Shown: piece after piece, positions 22,388-31,899 of the stretch
How positions within the stretch are numbered: position 1 is the first letter of the stretch
Layout of the letters: each line of letters starts with the position of its first letter
DNA from: Paraphaeosphaeria minitans
Taxonomy: Eukaryota > Ascomycota > Dothideomycetes > Pleosporales > Didymosphaeriaceae
NCBI GenBank assembly: GCA_015832175.1
Contig: WJXW01000015.1
Span: 930,001-994,000, forward strand
Length of the DNA: 64,000 nucleotides
Reading direction: 5' to 3'
Notes under the pieces: generated by a model
What the model was told of the DNA's origin: nothing
What the model saw: only the letters and a program-made list of their open reading frames with translations
Database searches by the model: none
Position numbers and translations under genes: made by a program

Positions 22388-23697
22388 AGTACCACAGGCA
22401 GTGAGTCCTCAAACACGCGAGGAGAAAGTCCTTGACCAGAAAAAAAAGGGACCGACAATCCTAGGAACTGAGCTGCTGTCTATGCACTGCGTTTTCACAC
22501 TCCCTATGTGACAGCGCAGCAGATTGACATTCTACTGATGAGGCGTCAGATAGTTCTGCATCTGATGATGCGACAGGTGTAAATGCATACTTTTGTGACG
22601 GGCTTATATGTCTGCTGCTGGTAGCTCTAGGTCAGTGTCAAGCGAATTGCGCCTGAAGTGGCTTGGGAATGAGTACTGATGGCGAATGGTATGGCGGCGT
22701 CCGCTTTAACCCTGCGCCGGTCTGCGATTATAAGGTTGGACACCAATGGCTGCGGAGACCGCCTTACCTCTTGTTGCAGCTTTGGCCTTGAGTTTGAAGA
22801 TGCATTATACCTTGATCCGAGCAGTATGTTTGGCACCGTCCAAATAGAAGAACATGGATGAAGCTCTCTAAATATCTCTCGCAAACACAGCTCTCTCAGA
22901 ACTGCAGATTTAGGAACACTCCGCAATGACGCCATCCTCAAGCTTACCCAGCAAGTACTTCTTTACGGCGCAATGTAGGAGTGCAGCATGCGTCAATTCG
23001 GATATACGGGACGGAGGATAGGATTTCAAGCTATTTTAAAGCTTTAAACTCCACTCCTAGTAATCTGCTGCTTTCGAAAGTCAATCAGTGATATTTTTCT
23101 GATCCGCTAAGAGGAACACCTGCGCATGGATCAGAAGTGGATACTCATTCAACCCCTCAACCAATGTCTCATCATAATCCATGCTGTAGAAGAAACCGAT
23201 TATTCCTGCCAATCGCTCGTAGAGCACATGTCCTATATCGATAACGCCCTCCCGTTGTTCCTGAACCTGGTCACGAGTAAGTCTGATCTTGAGAGCGGAA
23301 GAGGAACGTTTCAAGTTTGGAAGGCCCGTCACATGCTTTGTTAGATACCGCCGATAAAGCACAAATGATAAACACGATCGACCGAGATTGTTCCGAGATC
23401 CTGCGTGCAATCCCTGGGACCAACCAGGCGCATCCGCCTAATCGGCACATAGCGTGATTATGCTTGCTCTACACATGGAGTCCGCTTGCAGCGTTTGGTC
23501 TTTGAGTAACTCTATCTAAACAAATTCAGATTGCCTTTGAACAGATCTTGATATTCCATCGCCGCTTGCGTCAGAGTGAACAGTGCGACGATTAATGTCA
23601 GCGTCTTGCGAAAAGCCTTTCATACAAATACAATGACTCTTTGATGTATAAAGACGACATCGTCTGACACCAATCACGTCTTCCAGAAAATACCACG
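22388..23697. other. Gene-poor stretch
   Basis: I found no recognisable coding sequence. Short frames on either strand (for example around 22630-22940 and 23080-23410) lack family resemblance and splice structure. Confidence 0.35.
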
Positions 23698-24327
23698 ATG
23701 CCTTCTCCGCTTGTCATTCTCGACGTCTCCGGCTCCCTGTACAGGACGCACAAGAGTACAAGCTTCTTCATATTTTCGAAATCTCATTGCTAGATGGGAC
23801 GACTGCTGCAATAGACAAGAAGAAGACTCTTTCTTTGTCGATGCCGACCCGGAAATCTTCCAGAATATCCTTAGCTTCATGCAGCGGCCATCACAGTTTC
23901 CGTTATTCTGGGCAAAGACAATCAAATTCGACTACGCACTGTACGAAAAGCTCGAAGCAGAAGCAGACTACTTCCCTTCGATGACTTGCGCGACTGGATC
24001 AGAAATAAATGTCGCCTCGAGTCTGTCAAGACTGTCATCGAAATAAAGGCAGTATCCGAATACGAACTTGACAAATATCAGAGGCAAACTAGTCACGACA
24101 CAAACTCCGAATTGCAGATCCTTTTGGGTTCATACTCAGGAGAAAAGCGATTCGGTAATTCGTGCGAGATTCATGAAGGCATTGGGAGTGTACGGGGCTG
24201 CAATTCTTGCTGTGAACTCATGCGCGCTTTCGGACCATACTATGATGATGCACCTAAAAAACTCACCCTAGTGAGTAAAAGGATAGAGTTTGATCAAGCT
24301 ATCTGTACGAATAAACTCGACCCTTGA
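23698..24327 (+). pseudogene. BTB/POZ (potassium-channel T1-like) protein relic
   Basis: ATG at 23698 starts PSPLVILDVSGSLYRTHKS. A frame change near 23760 leads to ASSYFRNLIARWDDCCNRQE, FFVDADPEIFQNILSFMQRP and FPLFWAKTIKFDYALYEKLE. A second change near 23980 leads to DDLRDWIRNKCRLESVK, and the frame then stays open to 24327. The core matches the fungal BTB/T1 tetramerisation family (LYRT, SSYF-NLLARWDD, YFVDADP-VF, FPLFW). Two frameshifts mark a pseudogene. The distal part (24060-24327) has no recognisable domain. Confidence 0.75.
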
Positions 24328-25424
24328 ATGGTTTCAAAATGATGCAGGGTTAAGACACAGTATGAGTTTCAAGGAATGTAGGCTTTACGGCATACCGCCT
24401 GCTATACAATGCTCGATGTCAAGATCTTCTTGATGACCATCAGCTTTTATAGTGTTGCCAAGTGAAATCACATTGGTAATTAATGAAGAAAAAAGCCCAG
24501 AAACAAAAGCTCTCAAAATGGAATTGGACAGAAAAATAAAGGCTTGCACAGCGGCCGCAGACTTTTTTGAGCATAAAAAGGGCTGTGCGTGGTTACCAAG
24601 CACGTGATTCTTTCAATCACTATGCATTGTATAGATGCATTGCACCCTGCTCTCAACTCATGCCTAAGCCAATCAATGACTAAATCGCTAATCTAGCACG
24701 GGATTGTAAGATTATAACGACGTATTCATACCGAAACGACTGGGTGTCCTGGTAACTGTTGTGTGCCACGGATAGCCGAAACCAATTGCTCGAGATTCTG
24801 GCAACCCTGCACAACGAAAGTTCGCAATAGATTTGCTAGACGCACCAACGTCAAAAATTGCTGAAATCAAAGACATAATTGGAGAAATAAGTTAACAGAG
24901 CTTCTCTGAACACTCGCAATGAGTTTTGTGAACACTCCATACCGATGTTATACGAATTCTGGGCGGCCTCCGCACAGAACCGTTGCACATGGACGCGTCA
25001 AGATGTCATAAGTGGCGAGCAACTTCATCCTATATGAAGCATATAGTTGCAACGCGTTCCAAGCTCCATTCATTCGATTGCGAGCGTGCAAGTCATACCA
25101 TCGCGCTATTGCACCTTCCTGCCTGATTAGTGTGGCGACTTGAGTCATATTGAGATCATCAAAATAGTGAGGCCACCTCGTCATATCAAGCCAAGGAGAG
25201 ACCTCATTCTTCGCAGCTGAACTGCTGAAAGTCTAGCCTGAAGCTTGCTGCTCGAGCTTACCAGCGTGCAGCTACTCGTTCAGTATGGCTCGAACAAAGT
25301 CGGCGTGTCGAGAAGAATTGCTGGCAGTGTGACTCTACGAACATTCGGCCTCAATCTTCTTCCCGTATCTCTACTACTTCAAACTGACACCCCTGGTTTG
25401 CGTGCGATGCATCGGTGCTGGTTG
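24328..25424. other. Gene-poor stretch
   Basis: No gene can be supported. A 78-codon minus-strand frame at 24948-25184 (contains MTQVATLIRQEGAIARWYD) looks protein-like in composition but has no recognised relative or exon partner. Confidence 0.3.
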
Positions 25425-26325
25425 GAACCATTTCTATTGAACGACACTGTGGTTGAAACAGTCACGTGTATGGATGGCTGAAGCGGGGATCATGTGCATG
25501 TATAGACAGTGCCTCGCCTATCAATAATACCAGATAAGTAGTTCTGCTCAATAACTTGCTTCAGCACATACAGTTAATAAACGGAATGGAACTTGTTCAG
25601 CCGTCTCAATGGGTTGCTGAGAATACAGCGGTCCGGGTCACCTTATCAAATTTTTTAGACCGTCAACTCAGCAAGCAGCACGTGAAGACCGTTGCAAAAT
25701 GACCATTTTCAAGACCCTCATTAGAATAGTTTCAAACCTACAGTCGTTGAAAGCAATGAAGCTCTTTATTTCGTTCATATCATGGGACAAGGGAATAGTC
25801 AAGATTCGAACCACGTAAGTGAGTGTCTCCCCGGTCGTACCCTTGGTCAGTCCCCTGGCATACGGCTCTAACCGTGCTTTCTTCCTTATCCCATGATATG
25901 GAAGTAACGAAGGTCTTTGGACCGTTCGATTGGTCTATATTTGAAATCATTTTCACGAGGTGCCTGAACATGTTCATTTTGCAGTGGACTTCGATGGCTG
26001 ATGAGATGACGGAGCTAAGCGATCATTCCGGAGTTAGCTGCTGGAACCCAACTCGCTTCCTTCGTACCGGGCTATTATCAGAGATCAACTCAGGCAGGAA
26101 CACGACATTGAACCTATCTTCCCATGACGCCTTGCAATGCGCCCTATTCCAAGATATGCCTGTACAGCTCTTCTTCGTCCTTGCACCCAGATCCGAGTAA
26201 TTGTCTGCTGCAAGCAGGTTATGGGGTTGCTGTAACGGAAAATTGGTTGCATTGCGGATGAAAGTTGGTGATGGTAATTGAATGCTTCTTACTGTTGCCA
26301 CCTGCGCCTTGCTTGTCGCAATCAT
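25425..26325 (+). repeat. Palindromic repeat family, copy 2 (longest alignment)
   Basis: Inner arms 25640-25800 and 25870-26060 are imperfect inverted copies of each other around about 25830. Both contain a CCCATGATATG block and a TTCATTTTGCA-type block on opposite strands. The outer left part aligns to copy 3 and the outer right part (26110-26315) to copy 1 in reverse. No open frame is conserved between copies, so it appears non-coding. Confidence 0.62.
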
Positions 26326-27118
26326 CATGAGTTGGGGAGCTGATACTCCGGACTTTAGGCACGTGCGGGCATGTAGCGCTTGTCGTTCCGCGGAATGAGC
26401 ATGGCACTTACTTTTGACCGAGTGCGTTCTGGGTACCCGTTCACAGCCAATCCTGGCCTATTTTTGGGATTTGGTCCATGCATCTGCAACCCGCGGCATT
26501 GGACTGAAAGTGGCAGCCTGGATACTGATACCTTTCCGAAAAGGTCCCCAGGGGTACCTCTGCGTATCGAATTCGGGGGCCGATCGGTAACTCTTCGCAA
26601 GGCCTCCATCGTCATGGCTGTGATGCCCCTGATCGCCACCAACAGCAACTGCACCAAGTGGGAGATGCTCGACGGCAGTGATATGTGCTGCTAACCATAC
26701 CCGAAGATACCGAGTGACCGGCGGAGGATAGCACAAATAGCCACACCTACTCCATGTATGCACGCTGGGCGTGCAGGAAAGGCCGTCGCCTTCGAGCGTG
26801 ACACCAGCAGAAGGGCCCAGCGACGCCCAAGTGCCTCCCGCCGCCAACAGCAGAGGGTGACATCCCTCTCGTCACCACAACTTAGGGCAATTACACCCGC
26901 TTTTCCGAGTCCTAATCAACGGCCCTGGTCGTGGGCAAAGTCTAGGGCGTGGCCGCGTGGAGCCCTCGTAAATGATAGGTAGCGCTTGGCTGTGCAGCTG
27001 CCTAGGATGACAAGGCTTCATGATAGCAACCAGTTCCAGCCTCTTTGCCGGGAGTGGGGCTGCCGGCGTCTCAGATGCACTGTTATTGGGCCTCGGGCCA
27101 CACGGCTCAATACCCACA
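26326..27118. other. Unassigned flank of the Fot1 element
   Basis: Frames at 26380-26694 (+) and 26872-27118 (-) are open but unrecognised. Expected C-terminal transposase motifs continuing the relic at 29255-29875 are not clearly visible here, although the TA at 27119-27120 would place this sequence next to it before the insertion. Confidence 0.3.
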
Positions 27119-27120
27119 TA

Positions 27121-27165
27121 CCGTGCCAAGACAGTCAATGCACGCCGACAGTCAATGCACGCGCA
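27121..27165 (+). repeat. Left terminal inverted repeat of the Fot1 element
   Basis: 45 bp, identical in reverse complement to 29208-29252. It contains the doubled motif ACAGTCAATGCACG at about 27131 and 27148. Confidence 0.93.
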
Positions 27166-27208
27166 CCAATGTAGCGCCCCAACTTTAACGCGTCGCAACT
27201 CCACTTAT

Positions 27209-29091
27209 ATGGATCCAATTGAGGCTGCAATTATAGCAATCGAATCGCCAGAACCTGGAGAATATTTTACATATCAAGAAATCGCGAAAAGATTTGGTGT
27301 AAATCGATCAACGCTGAGCCGAAGGCATAGACGCGTCACGCAGGCGCGTCCTATCGCCAACATAAATCGCCAGAATCTCAACCAACAACAAAGAAAGGAG
27401 TTCCTACGGTATATTACCCGCCTTACCAAACGTGGTATTCCTCCTACACGTCAAATGATGCAGAACTTCGCATCATCTATTGCGCAAAAGGACGTCTCCA
27501 TACGATGGGTTGATCGCTTCGTTGAGCGCCACCGCGACTCCTTGATCTCACGATGGACGACTGGAATGGACAGTAACCGCCACAACGCTGATTCAGAGGT
27601 AAAATATAGGCTCTACTTTGAGCTTCTGCATAACAAGATCTCGAAGTATGGTATAATGCCTCAGCATACGTACAATATGGATGAGAAAGGCTTCCTCCTT
27701 GGTATCATTGGCCGCTCGAAAAGGATCTTCGACAGGGCTCTATATGAGAGACGCCAAGTAAGGCAATCTATCCAGGATGGCAACCGTGAGTGGATCTCGC
27801 TCATCGCATGTATATGCGCCGACGGATCTACTGTTGATCCGGCACTGATCTATAGATCTGACGCTGAGACTCTACAATCAAGCTGGGTTGAAGAAATCAA
27901 CGTCAACTCTCACAGAGTCTTCATCACCTCATCAACCTCTGGCTGGTCAAACAATGAGATATGGCTCCAATGGCTGAAACAGGTGTTTGATCGCTGTACA
28001 AAGGAGAAAGCTCAACGCGCTCGACGGGCATGGCGCCTCCTCATCCTTGACGGGCATGGATCTCATGTTACTATGGATTTTATCAACTATTGCCACCAAA
28101 ACAAGATCCTCCTGGCGATATTTCCCCCTCATGCGACTCATACGCTGCAGCCTCTAGATGTCTGCGTCTTCAAGTCTCTCTCCGCCGCCTACTCCAACGA
28201 GCTCACCGCATATCTCCACATAAGCCAGGGACTATCAACAATCGCAAAAAGAGACTTCTTTACACTCTTCTGGAGAGCCTGGACTACCTCAGTTACGCCG
28301 CAATTAATTACTAAAGCTTTTGAGTGTACAGGTATCTCGCCGCCAGATCCTACACCTATCCTTAAGAGATTTGACAGAGAGACTCCGCCAGAGCAGGGAT
28401 CACGAGAGAGCTCTACGTCAGTACTTAGCGCGTCAGATTGGCGCAAAATAGAGCGACTTTTACGCTCTACTGTCAAGGATATCGCGACTGAGGAGTCGCC
28501 AACCTCAGCCAGACGATACACTCAATCTCTGTACAAAAGCAACTCCTAGAGCATGAGAATCAGGGTCTACGAGAGGCGCTGGTAAACAAGAAACGGCGCC
28601 AAACAAAGGGCAAGACTCTGCCCTTAGAGCAACCTGATGAGTGGCATGGAGGAGCAGTTTTCTGGTCACCTGCTCGAGTACAGAGAGCGCGCGATTCTCT
28701 CAACGAACAAGAAGCTCAAGAAGAACAGTCACAACTCCAAAAAAGTCAGCAACAAGAGATCAGGATAGCTAATAGGCAACTCAAAGTTCAGTTACTACAG
28801 GAGAGGCGCGTTGCGCGGGCGGCAGCCAGAGATGCGCGCTCGAAGGAGAGAGCCGATGAGGCCGCCGAGCGACGCCTCCGTCAACAGGCTCGCAGAGCCC
28901 AACAACAACTTCAAAAACGGATCAAAATTGCCAAAAAGGGAAGTCAGAGAGCATCAAAAGCTACCCATAAAGTTACAAAGAGGCAGAAATCTACGCCAGC
29001 ACCTGTAGGCGTTGATGTGGCGGCATCTGCGCCATTAACGCCATCATCGCGCAGTGGCCGTACAATCCGCACACCAAGCAGATATCTATAA
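27209..29091 (+). pseudogene. Fot1/pogo transposase with a single 1-nt deletion
   Basis: ATG at 27209 begins an HTH region (YQEIAKRFGVNRSTLSRRHR, residues 22-41), a CENP-B-like second DNA-binding region (SIRWVDRFVERHRD) and a DDE_1 catalytic domain. Its acidic residues are D158 (YNMDEKGF), D281 (LILDGHGSH) and D317 (LQPLDVCVF); the D281-D317 spacing gives a D35D pattern. The first frame closes at 28547-28549. The correct continuation (HSISVQKQLLEHENQGL, HGGAVFWSPARVQRAR, Gln/Arg coiled coil, end RTIRTPSRYL at 29089-29091) is one base off. Alignment with the copy at 9.7 kb puts a single missing base at about 28515. The catalytic part is intact, so loss of the C-terminal coiled coil is the only visible defect. 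Confidence 0.87.
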
Positions 29092-29207
29092 TCTGATTAG
29101 AGAGAAATCATCTATAGGCCTTAGAGACCTCAAATCTAGAAAATCTCGTGATATTACTATTTGTGGGCGTCTCTATAGCCTCATGTTGCTGGTCGAGGTT
29201 TTGGTGA

Positions 29208-29252
29208 TGCGCGTGCATTGACTGTCGGCGTGCATTGACTGTCTTGGCACGG
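29208..29252 (-). repeat. Right terminal inverted repeat of the Fot1 element
   Basis: Perfect reverse complement of 27121-27165. It is followed directly by the TA duplication at 29253-29254. Confidence 0.93.
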
Positions 29253-29254
29253 TA

Positions 29255-29875
29255 CACGCACATAGCTGCTGTAAACGATCGATCGAACGCTGCCTTAAAG
29301 GCTGGCAGGAATTCAAGCTTCGTGATGTGGTTGATGTGGTGGCGGATCAGAGCCTCAATCTCACGGCTGTACGCGCGCTTCAATGGCGAGAAGCAGCCAA
29401 CGTCAAGCGGCTGCAGCAGGTGGGATGAGCGAGGCGGCATGCAGAGCGTATAGATATTGCTCTCATGGCCATCAAGGATAAGCAGCCGACGTGCCCCAAC
29501 CACCTTGCTCTCTGTATGCTTGATGAAGTGCTTCAGCCTCTCAACTCCTATCTCGTTGTTCGTCCAGCCACTGTCGCTTACTGCGATCACCCAGTCGCGT
29601 GGGATATCCTCCTCGTACCAGGCAGACAGGTGATCCTGGCTAGCAAAGATGAGGAACGGTGGGATTGTCCAGCCAGCAGCGTTGATCGCAGCGATCACCG
29701 TCACCCACTCACGGTCGCCAGGCTGGATAGCCGTTGGCCTACCTCTCCTTTCTGACCCTGTCACGACGAGCTGTGTCGTAACCTTGCCCATCATAAAGCC
29801 AGCCTCGTCAAAGTTATAGACGTCCTCATCTCAGATGCTGTACTTGGCCTTCTGGAGTAGGGATGGCTTTTGTCG
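29255..29875 (-). pseudogene. Second Fot1/pogo transposase relic abutting the Fot1 element
   Basis: The minus strand reads KAKYSI, an in-frame TGA (29831-29833), [88 protein letters not shown] and FKAAFDRSFTAAM. These are the catalytic blocks of a different pogo/Fot1 transposase. Its coding sequence stops at the TA where the 27.1-29.25 kb element lies, so that element landed in or beside it. The N-terminal DNA-binding part is absent; upstream of about 29875 the sequence belongs to the membrane-protein gene region. Confidence 0.8.
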
Positions 29876-30242
29876 CCTCATAGAGTGTGCGGTGCGAGTA
29901 GTGCTCGAATTCAATGCTGTGCTCGGTCCTCGACTTTGCCGCTTATGACTTGCAATATTAGCTGATGGAGGGCGTTTCCGTCTAGGGTGTTCGCTTCCCC
30001 ATATGTTTGTGGACGTTCCCATTGCCATCTTGTGCCCCATATAGTTGTAGTTCAGTGGCATTGTGTCATTATTACCCTTCCTTATGAATACATCCTCGTC
30101 GAAGCTAGCCGCCGCAGCATTTGGCCCATAACTACTCGGTGGTGCCTTGACGTCAATGCGAATTTCTGCTGTAGTAGAAATCGCTGCGCCTACTGTCAAA
30201 CTTGACGACGGATACTGATGAACAAACTCCTCTGCGTTGCTC

Positions 30243-31502
30243 CTAGCCTGTTCCTGACTGGTGATGTTTGGTTGCCGCCTTTGTTGCTTCCCGCATTTCG
30301 ATAGAAATTTCATCTCCGCATATAGCTTCGATTTCATCCACCGTGATTTTTTTCCTCCTGCAGCTAGAGGTTACACTATCCTCTGGATATCTCATATCTG
30401 CTCCCTCGATGTTGCAGAGGCTGCTATCGGAAGTAAGGCCATGGGTGCGCCGTTTAGCAATCTTTCCAATAAGGTCGGCCATTGACATCTCGATGTTGAG
30501 TTTGACAATATAGGCGAAGGGATGGAATTGCATGTAACTAAACCCGCTATTAGTGATCGTTTTATTTTCTCCTGTCCTCTTCCGACGAGAGATTCTCTTT
30601 CTTGTTAACCCCGTTATTAAAAAAAAATGTGCATAGACTTTACTTACACGAAGGTGTTGTGCAAACTCATCATAGAGATAATAAGGACATCCATGCTAAG
30701 AGAGAATCCGATAATAAACATATTAAACCGGACTAGGCTCTTATACTTGGTCAATCCATGCTTTACCAAGTTCTGTTGGACAATGCGGATAAAATAAAAA
30801 TTAAGCGCTCCGTCCACAATAAGGTAGATAACCTTCTCGCAACGGTCCCACCACTCGTTAATCCAGATGTATCTCTCTGAGATCTGTAGACGGGCGGGGA
30901 TCCAAATGTTGTAGACTGAAATATTAACAGCGGTAATTAAGATGGCGACACCGACCTTAAGACGGTATGCATGTTGTTTGTCGGTGAGGAGAATTGAACA
31001 TCGATTAATAATGATTTGGAGGAGAAACTGGACCTAATGGGGTTTGCATTACTAGGTCTTTTAAGGGTGTGGTAAAACATACTTGAAGTGCCCATGTAGT
31101 AACTGCCAAGGTTAGCATATACTATAAACAACATCAAAGTATACGTACGAATGCAGAAATAAAACGCAAAACTGTAGAATTCGAGTTTTAGCATTTATTC
31201 CACGTGTACAGCTTAACAGGAGTATCTATGGCTAACCTTGGGGGTATAATGCCTTTAAGGTGTAACCAACAAATGATGCCGAAGATAAGGCAAACAAGGA
31301 TCTCAAGCCATATCATCCAGACATACGCATTACAGAATACACGAAGGCCAAGTCTCATGTAAATCTGCCTAGTCTGTTTCATGGCAGTCCAGGTGGTAAG
31401 CCAACCAAACCCGATTGTGAATCCCCAGGCGAGTGATGCGAGTGCCAGGTCATCTTCGGTCACCCCTTGAGGAACGTAGTGCGGCAGGAGGAGTGTAATC
31501 AT
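30243..31502 (-). CDS. Multi-pass membrane protein of unknown function, five exons, intact
   Basis: Exons 31502-31237, 31171-31149, 31102-31083, 31033-30648 and 30537-30243 join to 990 nt (329 residues) with every phase matching. Donors are GTTAGC, GTACGT, GTATGT and GTAAGT; acceptors are all AG. Exons 2 and 3 are only 23 and 20 nt. About seven hydrophobic segments can be counted, including VWMIWLEILVCLIFGIICWL, FAFYFCILTTWALQVQFLLQ, VGVAILITAVNISVYNIWIP and FIIGFSLSMDVLIISM, then a cytoplasmic tail after YMQFHPFAYIVKLNIEMSM. I recognise a widespread fungal integral-membrane family without an assigned function. A frame on the same strand (30250-29880, LTVGAAISTTAEIRIDV) may be a former longer tail cut off by a frameshift. 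A broken paralogue lies at 35.7 kb. Confidence 0.8.
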
Positions 31503-31700
31503 TATGAATGCAGTGGAAATGAGTGATAACTATTGAAGAAAACTATTGAAGAACGGCGATAATAATAGAAAGTAGACTTGAAGGGTAAATAAACAACTTA
31601 CATCTTCGTATACCGTCAACTCACGATTCACACTTTGCCAAGCATTGGGGGATTTTCACACCACCATATGAGCTCTAAGCCACCAAAAACCATGACTCAA

Positions 31701-31899
31701 CTAGAAATGCTAGTGCCAGTGGTTAGACTTGGGAACAATCAAGCTGATCGACAGATTGATTCGCGAACGTGCCACGGGTAGGGACATGCCCACGTTCACG
31801 GAGCACGCGGTACCACCTGCACGCTCGAATCGGAATCAATCTGTAGAATCAGCTTGATTGATCCCAAGTCTGCCAGTGGCTGTATCACATGCTATTTCT
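31701..31899. repeat. MITE-like inverted repeat
   Basis: Left arm (about 31701-31765) and right arm (about 31825-31899) are inverted copies. The core AGACTTGGGAACAATCAAGC on the left matches AGACTTGGGATCAATCAAGC on the reversed right, followed by ACAGATTGATTC, with outer TAGAAAT ends. No open frame or obvious target duplication is visible. The CTTGATTG motif and CAGTGG-like ends suggest an hAT-type non-autonomous element. Confidence 0.72.

Larger units (their letters stand above)
27121..29252 (+). mobile_element. Fot1/pogo-type Tc1-mariner element, near complete, TA target duplication
   Basis: The ends are a 45-bp perfect inverted repeat (27121-27165 and 29208-29252) starting CCGTGCCAAGACAG and flanked on both sides by TA (27119-27120, 29253-29254), the target duplication of this superfamily. 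Each terminal repeat holds two tandem copies of GACAGTCAATGCACGC-like sites, plausible transposase binding sites. The 2132-bp element carries one transposase gene in the same orientation. Confidence 0.93.
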
